From Cunninghamia lanceolata (taxonomy: Eukaryota > Streptophyta > Pinopsida > Cupressales > Cupressaceae), in contig BSBN01000888.1 in NCBI GenBank assembly GCA_027924645.1, positions 16,003,001-16,067,000 of the forward strand: 64,000 bases of DNA. The letters are read 5' to 3'. Numbering within the stretch: the stretch's first letter is position 1; every line of letters begins with the position of its first letter. Below, one piece after another: positions 11,704 through 23,639 of this stretch. A program made the position numbers and the translations under genes. The notes under the pieces are model-generated. The model was not told the origin of the DNA and made no database searches. It saw only the letters and a program-made list of their open reading frames with translations.

Positions 11704-11880
11704 ATTAATTAGTGTGCAACATTACTCAATGCATTAGGCCACTAATAATTGATCAATTTTCAATCAAGATGATTTTTTGATCTAAGGTCCATTCTCTTTC
11801 ACTTTTTTGTTGCTAAGAGGTCTTCATGAGTGTTGGGGTGAACATTTGGCCACATGGTAAACTCCTTGGAATTTAGGTAG
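11704..11880. repeat. Segmental duplication, copy 1, resumed after the TIR element
   Basis: Starting at the ATTA flank, this matches copy 2 from about 21145 to 21330, for example TTTTTTGATCTAAGG followed by CCATTCTCTTTCACTTTTT, and CACATGGTAAACTCCTTGG. The match across the 7 kb gap is what defines the TIR element as an insertion. Confidence 0.85.
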
Positions 11881-12367
11881 AAAGATTAATGGATTTTCTT
11901 TGAGAAATAACAATAATTGTCTATCTTGCCAACATAGCTCAAATCTAGTAGCTCACAATCAACAAAAAATTATCTCAACTATTCTCAAGTGCAATAGAGC
12001 TCACTAATAGTTATTGATATATGAAAGCATTCTAGTGATGATTTAACTACATTTGTTAGGTCAGAACTTTCCTATTTTGGCATAATTCTATTCAAGATGT
12101 AAAGGATGAAATCAAGTGGATTTCATCCCTTCTCTTTCATTTTACCATGTTGACCTGAATGATTTTTTCCATTGACACGGGCTTTGTGCTATAGTAGTTT
12201 TCAAGGGAACTTCTAGTAAGTTGTTTGACTTTTATTCTCTAAATAAGTACCCCTCTACTCACTTGTAACCTAGATTTTTAATTGTAGACATGAGCTCTAA
12301 CAACCTTGTATACATTTTTACTTCTAAGTTTCTTTGTTTCTAAGGTCTCGAGGAACCTTTGTGCCAG
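11881..12367. other. Spacer without recognised feature
   Basis: No coding similarity or repeat boundary was seen. Correspondence with copy 2 fades shortly after 11880. Confidence 0.45.
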
Positions 12368-12703
12368 TGTTGGGTGTAGAATTCCAGAATTAGGAGATGG
12401 ATTATACAAAAACAAAGAAAGACTGAGTATCAAATGCAAGTACATAAATAATATGCAAAGTCAACCCAAATGTATTAGCCAAATGGTGATGTACATATAG
12501 GTGAGGAGGTTGGGTCAAATCAGATGTCAAATCCAACACTCCACTAGTGGTGAGGGAGTGGTGACACGTATCTTAGAGAGTTGTGTCAAATTCTCTAAAT
12601 CACCACACAACCTACCTAAGGTGGCTTAAAGCCATATGTGAAATATATATGTATAATTACTTATTAAAATAATAAGTAATAACATTATTATTTTACACTA
12701 ACA
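12368..12703 (-). repeat. Solo or orphan LTR related to the LTRs of element A
   Basis: On the minus strand this starts TGTTAGTG and ends CCCAACA. It contains ATGGCTTTAAGCCACCTTAG, a block also present in the LTRs at 27418 and 30213, followed by similar CTCTCCAAG/CTCTCTAAG and CACCACTCC blocks in the same order. The neighbouring sequence has no clear initiator-Met primer site. The flanks (GCCAG and TCAAG) do not match, so it may be a truncated element or a solo LTR with eroded duplication. Confidence 0.7.
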
Positions 12704-13414
12704 TCAAGAACATCTTTCTTTTCATTTGTATGTAGCTAAGCAACATGTATTGAAATATTCTTATTTTGTATATAGCTAAGCAACATGTTTTAAAATATTC
12801 AAAATAAGAAGTTGAGATAATTGTTGATCACTTAATGTATTAAATGCATTTGTATCTGCTAGTTCTACATACCCTACTTGTATAATTTCTCACAAATCTT
12901 TGGATTTGAGTAGGCTTGCATCCTAGTACACCAATATGTCAGGTTGTCCCCTTCAAACATGGGAATTAGCATGTTAAACATTACATTTCCTGCCATATTT
13001 TTCATAAAAGAAGTGTGCACAATAACCCAAAGGCTCAACACAAAATCTTAGTGAAATTTCTAAAAATATATTTTCTCCCCATTATTTTCAAATGAGACCC
13101 ACATACACAAAAAATCTTTATATTATTTTGCCTTCGTGAATAAGTGTCAACTTCAACTGATAAAAGATTCATTTATCTCTTTACAAAAATACGACACTTT
13201 GAAAGGTTATAAAACAAATTCCAATGCCTAACCATCTCACTACCAACCAACGTTTCTATGCACTTCTTTCCTTATAATTAAGAATAAAATGGCAACATAA
13301 ATATTTAAAACCCTTTTTAAACTTAAAAACACAATTTACTTCCATCCTTTATATTTTTTAAAGAAAGAAGACTTTCACATGCATAAAGCTTTGTTACATG
13401 TTGTTGAAGGCTAG
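12704..13414. other. Spacer without recognised feature
   Basis: AT-rich sequence with no recognisable protein, RNA or repeat feature on either strand. Confidence 0.45.
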
Positions 13415-13730
13415 CCTTTCACGTGGCTTCTAAAACCTTAAACAAAGTTCAATACTTTAAAATTCGCCCCTTTAAAAAGAGACGACTTCTCATTTTTTCA
13501 TATACACGAATATTAAAAATCAAAGCTTTTCAAAGAAGAGAATTTTCACACCGCCAAGAAATCTCTTTTTGTACTTACCAACGCCGCCTCCTCTGAATGG
13601 AAGTAAAGTCCACTCTTTTGATAGCCTGCAGATGGGGACGGGTCACTGCCAACGTAGCCACAACTTAACAAACAGGCGGCTGTATTTCCACTGTCGTCTA
13701 GCTCTAGAAACTACGCTTCATCTTCACTGC

Positions 13731-14206
13731 AAGACTTAAGACAATCACTTCATGACAAACGCTATTGGATTGCCCGCATACATCTAAAAACAAAGCAGGG
13801 AGATTGCTAATATTACTGCTCAAGAATCATGATCCATCATACAGATCTTGCAGATCTGGTTTGGGATGCATACGAATTCTGTCACCATCAAATAGAAGAA
13901 TCACACTTTTAACAGTTTCCACACAGACTTACAATTCTTTCATTCAGATGTTGGCTCTGATACAGATGAAAGCAAGTAGAAAAACAATGGTGATCTTCTG
14001 ATTACAAAACAAACAAAAATACAAAAGCCCTAAATTGTTCTGATAAAAGAAGAGGCAAGACATCTATTATATAGAATTTCTAAATACAGGTGACCATTAT
14101 GGTGGATACCATATTCATCAATAATCTAATTATAATACTAAATGCATAGAGGAAAGCCAAGAAATGCAAGTACAATATTAATCAGCCCAATGACATCAGT
14201 CAAACA
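13731..14206 (-). mobile_element. 476 bp retroelement fragment with 7 bp target duplication
   Basis: TCACTGC occurs immediately before (13724-13730) and after (14207-14213) this block, while copy 2 of the duplication has one copy of the site (near 23925). Inside, GCTCTGATAC at about 13954-13963 is the reverse complement of an initiator-Met primer site and is followed by a block starting TGAAAGC and ending AAACA, consistent with an LTR at about 13967-14206 on the minus strand. No coding capacity was seen. A 7 bp duplication is longer than the usual 5 bp for LTR elements, so two of the matching bases may be chance. Confidence 0.65.
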
Positions 14207-14584
14207 TCACTGCTCCACGTTGCATTATTGCAGATATTCTTAAACATCCTCCACTTCAACATTCAAAAGTCAATTTTGACGAATAAAAATAAGACAAATA
14301 TTTACCACTTTTTATTGTGGATGTGATGTAAAATTGCTATTGACTATTTGACCATTGAAATAGATGATGTTTAAATAAAATGGACCATCATAATCCAATA
14401 ATAATGTTTCACTCAATATAAACAACATGATTTAGCCAAATCATTCAAGGATACAAATATAAACTAACAGTTCAACAATAAATTCAGGGGCAACGAAAAT
14501 CTTTTGGATACCCATACCTTAAGGCTCCTACACAAGCTAGCTAATTAAAGAACTTCAGTCTATTGTGCATAAATTACTTGTAAT

Positions 14585-15406
<822 letters not shown>

Positions 15407-15431
15407 TTAAATCTTTTGGCCTGGAAGTGTA

Positions 15432-15439
15432 AAAATATA
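15432..15439 (-). promoter_or_regulatory. Possible TATA box of the GST gene
   Basis: TATATTTT on the minus strand lies about 75-80 bases upstream of the GST ATG, a plausible spacing for a plant TATA box with a short leader. There is no independent support in such AT-rich DNA. Confidence 0.4.
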
Positions 15440-15552
15440 GGAAAAACAATGTCGGCAACGTTGACGGGGATCTGTAGTGCTCTTCGCTAGGCGTTATGTT
15501 GGCGTAGAACCCTGAGTAAGATGATCTTGTTGCTCACTACTTAACATTATGC

Positions 15553-15572
15553 TGACGTCGGCCCAAACGTCA
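15553..15572. promoter_or_regulatory. as-1-like pair of TGACG motifs upstream of the GST
   Basis: TGACGTC at 15553-15559 and ACGTCA (TGACGT on the other strand) at 15567-15572 form a closely spaced pair about 200 bases before the GST start. A further TTGACG lies at 15461-15466. Paired TGACG elements bind TGA-type bZIP factors and are known in plant GST promoters, where they give induction by auxin, salicylate and xenobiotics. Here the two motifs are inverted rather than tandem, so activity is an inference. Confidence 0.5.
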
Positions 15573-17510
15573 CAACGTCCATGTCAAGGAGAAGTATTTG
15601 ACCACGGCATCATTTGAGGCAGATATTTATTCCGAGGGTGCGGGCCACGAAAACGCATGTAGCCGACTCCTATAGGTTGTCAAATATCACTCTTAAATTT
15701 TAGACCAATGCACATGATTTTGAATTTCAATTAACTATCAATCCCATTTAATGTGTAATGGGCATTGCCCGTAGGTATTTTTATGTCGTATATTGTAATA
15801 AAGAACCCATATATTTAAAGAAACATAAATCTTTTATTTCATTTGAATATAATGTACTATACAAAAGGCACAAAACAAGGAGTAGAAATGCATTGTTGAT
15901 ATTATGATCCTACAAATTGGTTTGAAGGACCAATGAAATTCAATCTAGAACACCATGTCCCTAACGTCAACTCTTTTGGACCTTAAGACTCAAGCTCCCC
16001 ATTAGTTGTGAAACTTCTTGCCAAGCTCCTTCAAAATAAAAATTCTAGGCCCATAGGCACCTCCAAACATGATAAAAACTTGCCACCACAAACTTGAGAC
16101 TACTAGTGAACCATGGCATATATAGGAGCCCAATTTTACCAAAAAAGAGGTAAGAAACCACTAGACAAATTTATTTTGATAAGCATCAATAATGTAAAGT
16201 CTAGGTCTACAAACAACTAAACCTTCTAGACTTGAAATATAATTTTAATAAGTGAAATCTAAAAGGATTTTTATGTCTAGTATTCACTTGTCTTGTTTCT
16301 TGCAAACCCTTTGTACTCTCAAGTCCACAATTATAAGGTGTTTCTCAAGTCAATTGGGATTTGACATGTAGCTTGGTAGTGGCATGGATTGTGGCCTATA
16401 GGAATCAAGAGGAGACCAAGAGTAGACACAACAAGCTCTATCAATTGATATTGGTCCTTTGGCCAATGTGAAAGATTCCCTAGATATGAGGAAGAAAATG
16501 CAATCTAATTGATTGAACGAGTTTAGGTTTTATATTATCTACGAATTCATGGGTTTAAGATCTCAAACACAAACTTTTAATATAAAATTTGACCTAAGAT
16601 GCTTTCATGCCTGCCAAATAACCTCCCTGAACCTTCGAGTATATTATTCGATCGTTAAACTCATGCAAATATCAATATATTATTCATAGTGACTATAGTT
16701 TTTGATTGTCAACATAGTCAACCATGATCTGAATATTTGTATTTGTCATTGCCTTTTTGGACATATTAATATATTTTGACTAAAAATTGGATATTAGTAT
16801 TAAAATGTGTGCAGCAAAGCAATCAAGCATTAGAGTACCAATCAAAGAATGAAAGCCCTCTACAATCTTTAAACTTTTAATCAAATTCCCTTTTAATCTT
16901 CCAATATGAAAATCATCATCAAAAGTAGTGAAATCAACAATGAAAAAAAGAGGATTATACAAATAGATCATTGAATGCCCAAAACATTAAGAAATTGCAT
17001 AGATGACAGATTAACATATGTCCTTGTTTACTTTATCTTATTCATTATCATTATCTCAAACACCATTCAACATAGTTGTTAACATGCCATTCATCCTTTT
17101 CAATAGATTTTTGATATATCATGCATATGATAGATAAATCAAGACAACCAAATGGATATCAACTCCCAAAGAAATGTTTTCAAAAGCATTTACCTAATCA
17201 TAAAGTAGTGCAAGAAATACAAAACATTTTACTTCTATATATGACAAGCTTCTTTGAACAATTCATGATTATTTCAAAAATGGAGAAACCACAAATTTTT
17301 AAAGAAAATAATTTCAAAGTAATTTCATATCACTCAAGCTAACTACCTCTATATCTGAATATTAAGCAAGTCAAAATATATGAGATACCCATGCCACATT
17401 TGACTATTAAAAAACCATTATAAGGAAACCCAAAAAACCCCTCATTGCAATTTTTACCATTCAAACTTCAATTAGGGTTTCAATTTTGAAATCATAAAAA
17501 TTCCAATTAT

Positions 17511-18519
17511 AGATCAATGATAAAGGGAAGAAGTTTCATAAGACTGTGAGAACCTGAACAAAGCATAACAAATGCACAAGTGTTTTAATCACTTGAGAAA
17601 CCCATCAAATTCAAATCTACAAGCTCAAAATCCTTATGCGCTTTAAAATTTTTGTTTAGTGACAACTCATTTGTTAAACAAAAGCTACAAGAATAAAGAG
17701 AAAATGCATGTGGCATTGACAACTTAAGCATTTAGCATGTTCACTATATCCCAAACCTTTTTGCTTTTTGTTGCAAGAATTCTCTATTGCAAGCATATAA
17801 GGCTTTAAAAAATGATATATGAACTCTTAGAGCTGACAATATTTACAAGTATATATCAAATACAAAACAAATCATGCCCACGGTGAAGAAAACACATAAT
17901 ACCATGCATGTAAATCTAGAGAAGATGTCTTCAAGATATACCCAAATGAATAAAAGGATATTAATACTTCATACTACATGAAACATATAATATTGCCACA
18001 CATTTATAGAGAATAAGATTTAGTTATAGATGCACGTGAAATTATATCCATCCAACAATACCTTTCACTAACAAAGGATCTCATTTAATAATATCCTCAT
18101 CCCTTGTTATTCACTCTTATACATAACCAACATTCCATTTCCCTATTCAAATAACATTTCCAAGATACTCCCAGGAACCCTCTTACACATTCCTATGACC
18201 CTCAAGACAATATTTGTAGAGGATTAATGGAACATAACTAATTTTTAGATACACATCTAGGAATAGGAACATGCCTTCCTACTTAGGCCTTCTATGAAAG
18301 AGGTGAAAAGGGAGAGACGAAATAAATCTATAGATCATCTAGTATAATTGAGTAAAATTCATCACCACAAATTGCATACATAAAAAAATCTTGATCATTT
18401 ACGTTAAAAGTCCACAATATGAGTGCTAAGTTGTTGCTTGTCAAGCTTTCTTAAATAGAACATAGCATGTGAAAAGACCCTTGATATGGAAGCAAAGATA
18501 CTCACTACTAAATACCTTT
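17511..18519. other. Spacer without recognised feature
   Basis: AT-rich sequence between the duplication and the PPR fragment. No recognisable gene, RNA or repeat boundary was seen on either strand. Confidence 0.45.
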
Positions 18520-18800
18520 AAAATTGGAGAAAAAATAAAATGTCCATAGATTCAATAAACAAAAGAATAAACTATGGCAAACTCATGCTGAAGAGGAAAA
18601 AAGGACCTAGATCATGCAATGAGAAGTTTCAAATATTAAACAACCATCTTCATTTCCCAAGACATTTTCTTCAACTTTTAATTGATCTCCTATGTATGTG
18701 GGTATGATTTGTTAACTACAGAAAAAACATGTACCACTTTATGCACTTCAATCCAACTACATCCTAGTATCTTTTTAATTCATCTATTTTTCACCAATAT
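18520..18800. repeat. Direct repeat flanking the PPR fragment, left copy
   Basis: About 280-290 bp, from ATACCTTTAAAATT to CTCCTTAC-like sequence, is repeated in direct orientation at 19555-19850. Shared stretches include CAAACTCATGCT, TTAAACAACCATCTT and TATGTGGGTATGATTT. The copies abut the two ends of the PPR homology. No TG...CA ends were seen. Confidence 0.8.
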
Positions 18801-18816
18801 CCTTACCTTTTGCACG

Positions 18817-19557
18817 TCACTCCCCCCCTACTTCTACATAGATGTTTGATAATAGAATGTAAGGTGTAGAATTTTTAGGATCCAACTCAGAAAGAAGAGT
18901 TGTTGTAAATGCTCCCAAACCTATAGTCTTATATAATCTACAAGCGCCAAGTAAACACATCAACAAAACCATTGTAGGTTCAATTAGTATTCTGATGATA
19001 ATTTTTAGAGCTTCCTCAAGATAGCCAGCATGGCCAAGAAGGTCAACATTGCATACATAATGATCCATTAAAGACATAATACGATAAGAGTCACTCATGT
19101 TGTCTAAGTATTAACTTGCTTCATTCACTAAGCTTGGATAGTTACATTCAAGTAAAACACAATAGGTAAGCTTGCATGGTCATGGTATATTCTAGAGTGA
19201 TTCATTAATTGAAAGAGTTTGAAAGCATCCTTGCAAAAGCCATGTGTTGCATATCCTATAATGATTGCACTCCATATGATTTCATCTCAATGAGAAATTT
19301 TATCAAATAGTTTGCATGCCTTTCATATGTTTCCTCATTTTGCATACATGTCACTAGGGTACTTACAACTACAACATCTAAAAAAATACCCCTTGTAAGA
19401 ATGTTTTGATGGATAGCCATACCATGTTCCAAAGCTTCCATTTCAACACACGTTGGGAGGACACTAATAAATATTGTTGACTCTGGATTTACACCTGCCA
19501 ATTGTATTTGTTTAAAAGTCTCTAAGGCCTCTTTAACAAGACCATTTTGTGCATACC
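18817..19557 (-). pseudogene. PPR protein fragment (PLS/E-type), broken
   Basis: Fragment of a pentatricopeptide-repeat gene; intact relatives are organelle-targeted RNA-binding proteins acting in editing and processing. Read from 19557, the segments are QNGLVKEALETFKQIQLAGV, then NPESTIFISVLPTCVEMEALEHG, a degraded middle part, and DHYVCNVDLLGHAGYLEEAL with LLGACRLYKTIGLGA and ELDPKNSTPYILLSNIYVEVG. The last parts correspond to the final PPR motif and the E domain. The order is right, but the frame shifts between 19256 and 19098 and both ends are cut: no N-terminal targeting region, no start, and the E domain ends abruptly in a G run at 18827. Clearly a pseudogene. Confidence 0.85.
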
Positions 19558-19850
19558 TTTAAAATTTGAGAAAGAAAAATATTTTCCATGAATTCAATAT
19601 ATGAAAAAATAAAACACTAGCAAACTCATGCTAAAGATGAAGAAAGGACCCACATCATGCTATGAGAAACTTTGTAATATTAAACAACCATCTTAATTTC
19701 CCAAGACAATTTTGTCAACTTTGGATTAATCTCCTATCTATGTGGGTATGATTTTTTAATTATAGAAAAAAACATACCACTTTATAAACTTTGATCTAAC
19801 TACATCATGGTACCTTTTTAATTCCTCTATTTTCATCAATCTCCTTACTA
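19555..19850. repeat. Direct repeat flanking the PPR fragment, right copy
   Basis: Partner of 18520-18800. Its left edge coincides with the exact point where PPR homology stops (19557), which suggests that the breakpoint and the repeat arose in the same event or that the repeat is the original neighbour of the fragment. Confidence 0.8.
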
Positions 19851-20289
19851 TTAATGTGGTTTTAAGTCGCATTTGCATAGATAAAAGTTTACACAATAAA
19901 CCCCTATCTATCTTGAAGGGATTCAAGATCCTCAAGGATTTGACGTCCCAAGTATCTAATTGTCAGGTCTTGACTACCTAGTCTTCACTTAGGGTTTGTA
20001 ATGTTTTGTTGTTTCCATTTTGGGGCCTTACATGACCAGAAGTAATTGTCCTCTTGATTTGGTTAACCTTCACAAAATATCTTGTATGTCTTTCACAATC
20101 TATACTTATCCTTAAAGATTTATGTCAAATTCACCAATGAACGACCAAACTTTGAGAAAATTATCATGACTTGGATATACTTTGATTAGTTATTCTGAAT
20201 TATCCTTAATAGTTAACTAATCTTTGCATAGTTCCTCTAAATTCACTTAAAAATCCTCTTTAAAGTATGAAATTCATTAGTATTACTAG
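19851..20289. other. Spacer without recognised feature
   Basis: No recognisable gene or repeat was seen between the right direct repeat and the start of duplication copy 2. Confidence 0.45.
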
Positions 20290-21335
20290 TTATTTGCTTT
20301 GGATTTATCAATGGTGTGAGCCTTAATGCACAAGAAAGAGTTTTTCATAAGTAGTTTCATTGTTTGATCATTACAGTAGAAGACAAGCAAATAGCTCTTT
20401 TTTCATTATTTAAGTGGTTTTGACTTATAATTGAATCCTCCACCAAATAGTTATCAAGCCAATAAAGAATGTCAAAACATGTATTATAGATAGATCCCCA
20501 TGGTTCCATGTTAATTGTTGTTGCACATGTGAGCCCCTTGGACATTTTACAAATTGGTCCTCCAAACCAATAAAAATTGCTCTATGTTGTCCCATGTCTA
20601 CCATAATCTCTTTACACTATTGCCTTGTGCCAAAGAGAATTAGACAAATATACATGAGTGAATTAGCCTTTAGTTTTTGTATCATTACCAATGGGAAAGG
20701 GACATTTCACTACCTCTAACACTACCAAGCAAAGGACATGAAGCACTTATACACTCCCTACTAGGTAGGATATTGGGACCTCTAATGATTTTGCACTACA
20801 ATGACAAAAATAAATTTTCCTTGGTTTATTTTACTAGTCCTTGCATGGGGCTAGGAAAAATCCTACTTTAAGCCTTAGCACATTTTCTACATTCTGTGAA
20901 CTAATAAATGTTTTTTATGGTTTTGGCATCTTGGACTAGTGCATGCTATTAGATCGACAATATTTCCTTTAATCTAATGGCATGTAAGGATTTTATGTTT
21001 AACAACATTATGTTATAAAAGTAAATCCTTGACATTATGACACATAAGTAGTGGTGGGCCCACAAGTGCTTTAATATGTCTTCATATAAGCAATGTTTAA
21101 ATGGGTGACATGTAAATTTGTCATTAGAAACAATAAAATGACTTAAAAATTAATGTGCATCATTACTCAATGCATTAATAGGCCACTGGCAACTAATCAT
21201 TTTTCAATCAGGACTATTTTTTGATCTAAGGCCCATTCTCTTTCACTTTTTATGGCTAAGAGGTCTTCAGTAGTGCTAGCATGAACAGTTGGCCACATGG
21301 TAAACTCCTTGGGATTTAACTGGAAAGGATTTTAA
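20290..21335. repeat. Segmental duplication, copy 2, left part
   Basis: Uninterrupted counterpart of 3170-4696 plus 11704-11880. It preserves the empty sites of the low-complexity block (near 20515) and of the TIR element (near 21135, ATGACTTAAAAATTAATGTG). The frame at 20677-20871 parallels the one at 4237-4440 but with different breaks, so it is not a conserved gene. Confidence 0.88.
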
Positions 21336-23639
21336 AGATTGTGTATATCTATTTGGGTTTTGCTTTGAGTGAAATATTCAACTTCCTAGTAAATGTCTCT
21401 TTTGAATACCCAGAGAGATCAACATTAAGTAGTAGTCTAGTCAACCATTCCCATTACTATAACTAAAGTTGGGCTTTTCCCTTGGATTGAAAAAAAATCT
21501 GTTATATTTTATTTTTCTTGTTGTTTTAAAGAAGTTCACACATAAATACATAATACAAATAAGATAACTTTAAGGACTTTGTGTATGGATAACATAGGAG
21601 ACTCTCTAAACTTTGTATGGAAGAGATAAGTGGAGGAGGAAAGTTGATAGTATGCTACTTTGTTTACTCACATTTTTAGAAATTCAAATTTTTTTGGGAA
21701 AGACCATGACATCAAAGTGGATGTATGTGTGAAACAATATATCATCATGTTCTCTACATTTTTGAAACTATTTTACTAATAAGTTTGTAGGTTTCTTGGT
21801 AAGTTGGTGTAATATAAAAGAGAGTGGGAAGCCCTCAATATCTTCAGTATAATCAACTATGAAAATATAGTTTTATCTAATTTTAAAATTTTTATAAGGT
21901 AAACAAAAGAAAGCCACTATGGTTTTCTCCCCATATAGAGAAGAGATAGTGGTAATCTACATCAACTCCCATAGTTTTGAAATTGATGAACAAAGAAAAC
22001 ATATTACCCTTATAGAGATTTGAATATCTAGTTTGTTAGTATTTTTATAGCCACTATGTGAAACTTTCACCTAACATGTTATAAGTACTTAGTCATTATT
22101 AAAAACCCATGTGCAATTTTGGATTAACTAATGCTATAGCTTTTGCTTAGCTACTCAAAGCACCATGCAATTTTTTTGTTACTAACTTTCAACACTTACA
22201 AAACAAGTTTGTTTTGAAAATGAGAAAATTGTTTGCATTTTATAATTCATCTCCAATCGAACACTGCATATATTGAAATTATACAAAAACAGTCACTTGT
22301 TCTACAAATCATCCCCTAGATATTCCTAGTACTACCAAATCTTCATTTTTTGAAATTGATCTCCCTCCCAGATTGTTTCTTGTATCACAAGTTAGTTTTT
22401 TAGATAAAAGAAGAGCATCCACTTAGACTTAAAGATGTTTCAAAACTATATATTTTACACAACAACTATATTTTAATCACCTCCAGACACTGCACCAAAT
22501 TTCTGAATTAGAAAGGCAAGTCCCACTACCATATCTTTTAGTACTAGCAACTATTGGATGGTGATTTAAGGTTTGCAAAACGTGAAACCACTTGCAATCA
22601 TATCATAAATGAATTGTAAATATTCTTGTCTACCAAGTATAAGAAAATGCTTGGTAACGTATCAATATAAGAACATATTATAGAAATAAATATAAAAACT
22701 TGATGTGAGAAGAAGACAAAATGTGCTACCTAAGCCTTGTAGCAGAATAGTGTGATATTATTTGCAGGTCTTATATTCTGATATTAATTGTAGGTATGAT
22801 ATTCTTTCTAACTAGTTAGAATGAAAATGATGATATGAATCATTGGTTCATTTTATAGGTTTTTTCCCTCCATTTCTTTGAAATTGAGCATTCCATGGAT
22901 AGAGAGCCAATTTTTTAATTTAGTCTATGAATTGTGTGATTTGATTTTCATTTGAAATTGGTAGGGATAGGTGGTCAATTTTGAAATTTTGTGTCATTAA
23001 TTTTGTGATTTGATTTCCAAATGGTGAGCCTTACATCTATTCATTTATTTACAGGCACTCAGAATTTGGTGGTTCATGTCTTCAAATTGGGCATTTATTG
23101 CAAAATATTTGGGAGAGATGGACTGATTTATTAGAAATAATAATTTGTAATTATGTCAAGTTGGGAATGTGGCATTGTTCATTACAATACCAGTTTAATT
23201 GGTTGAGGGCCCAGTAGTTGTACACTTAATATCTTATATAGAATAAGAAACATATATTGATATTGACATCAATGTGTATATAGGTGGACAAAATAATTGG
23301 AAGACTGTACAAATTTGAACATAATATTTTAATATAGTTTTGTTATATTTTCATATGTGAATTTTATTTGGAATAAATTATATTTTCTTTTGTTTCATGT
23401 AGAGCTAAAAGTTGAAAAGGGATGCTCATCCATGTTGTACTGTTGAATGGGTAGTTGGAAATTTTTTGGTCTATCAATGATATGGGTATGTTAGGCAAGT
23501 TTAAAAGCATTAGTTATTAACACAAAAACTTACTTTTATTGATATTTTTTATATTCAAACAATAATGAAAATATGTTCTATTAATAAATCAAGCTATAAC
23601 AATTACCCTCACAACACACCATTGGAACTATCTCAAATA
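21336..23639. other. AT-rich spacer without recognised feature
   Basis: About 2.3 kb with no protein similarity, RNA gene or repeat boundary that I can support. It lies between the two matched parts of duplication copy 2, and I could not align it to copy 1 by eye. Confidence 0.45.

Noticed and set aside
4689..11711. 8 bp target duplication (hAT-type) for the TIR element
   Set aside because: The flanking eight bases agree only partly (ACTTATTA against ATTAATTA), and the shared termini begin at GGG, so ATTA or TTA is the safer reading.
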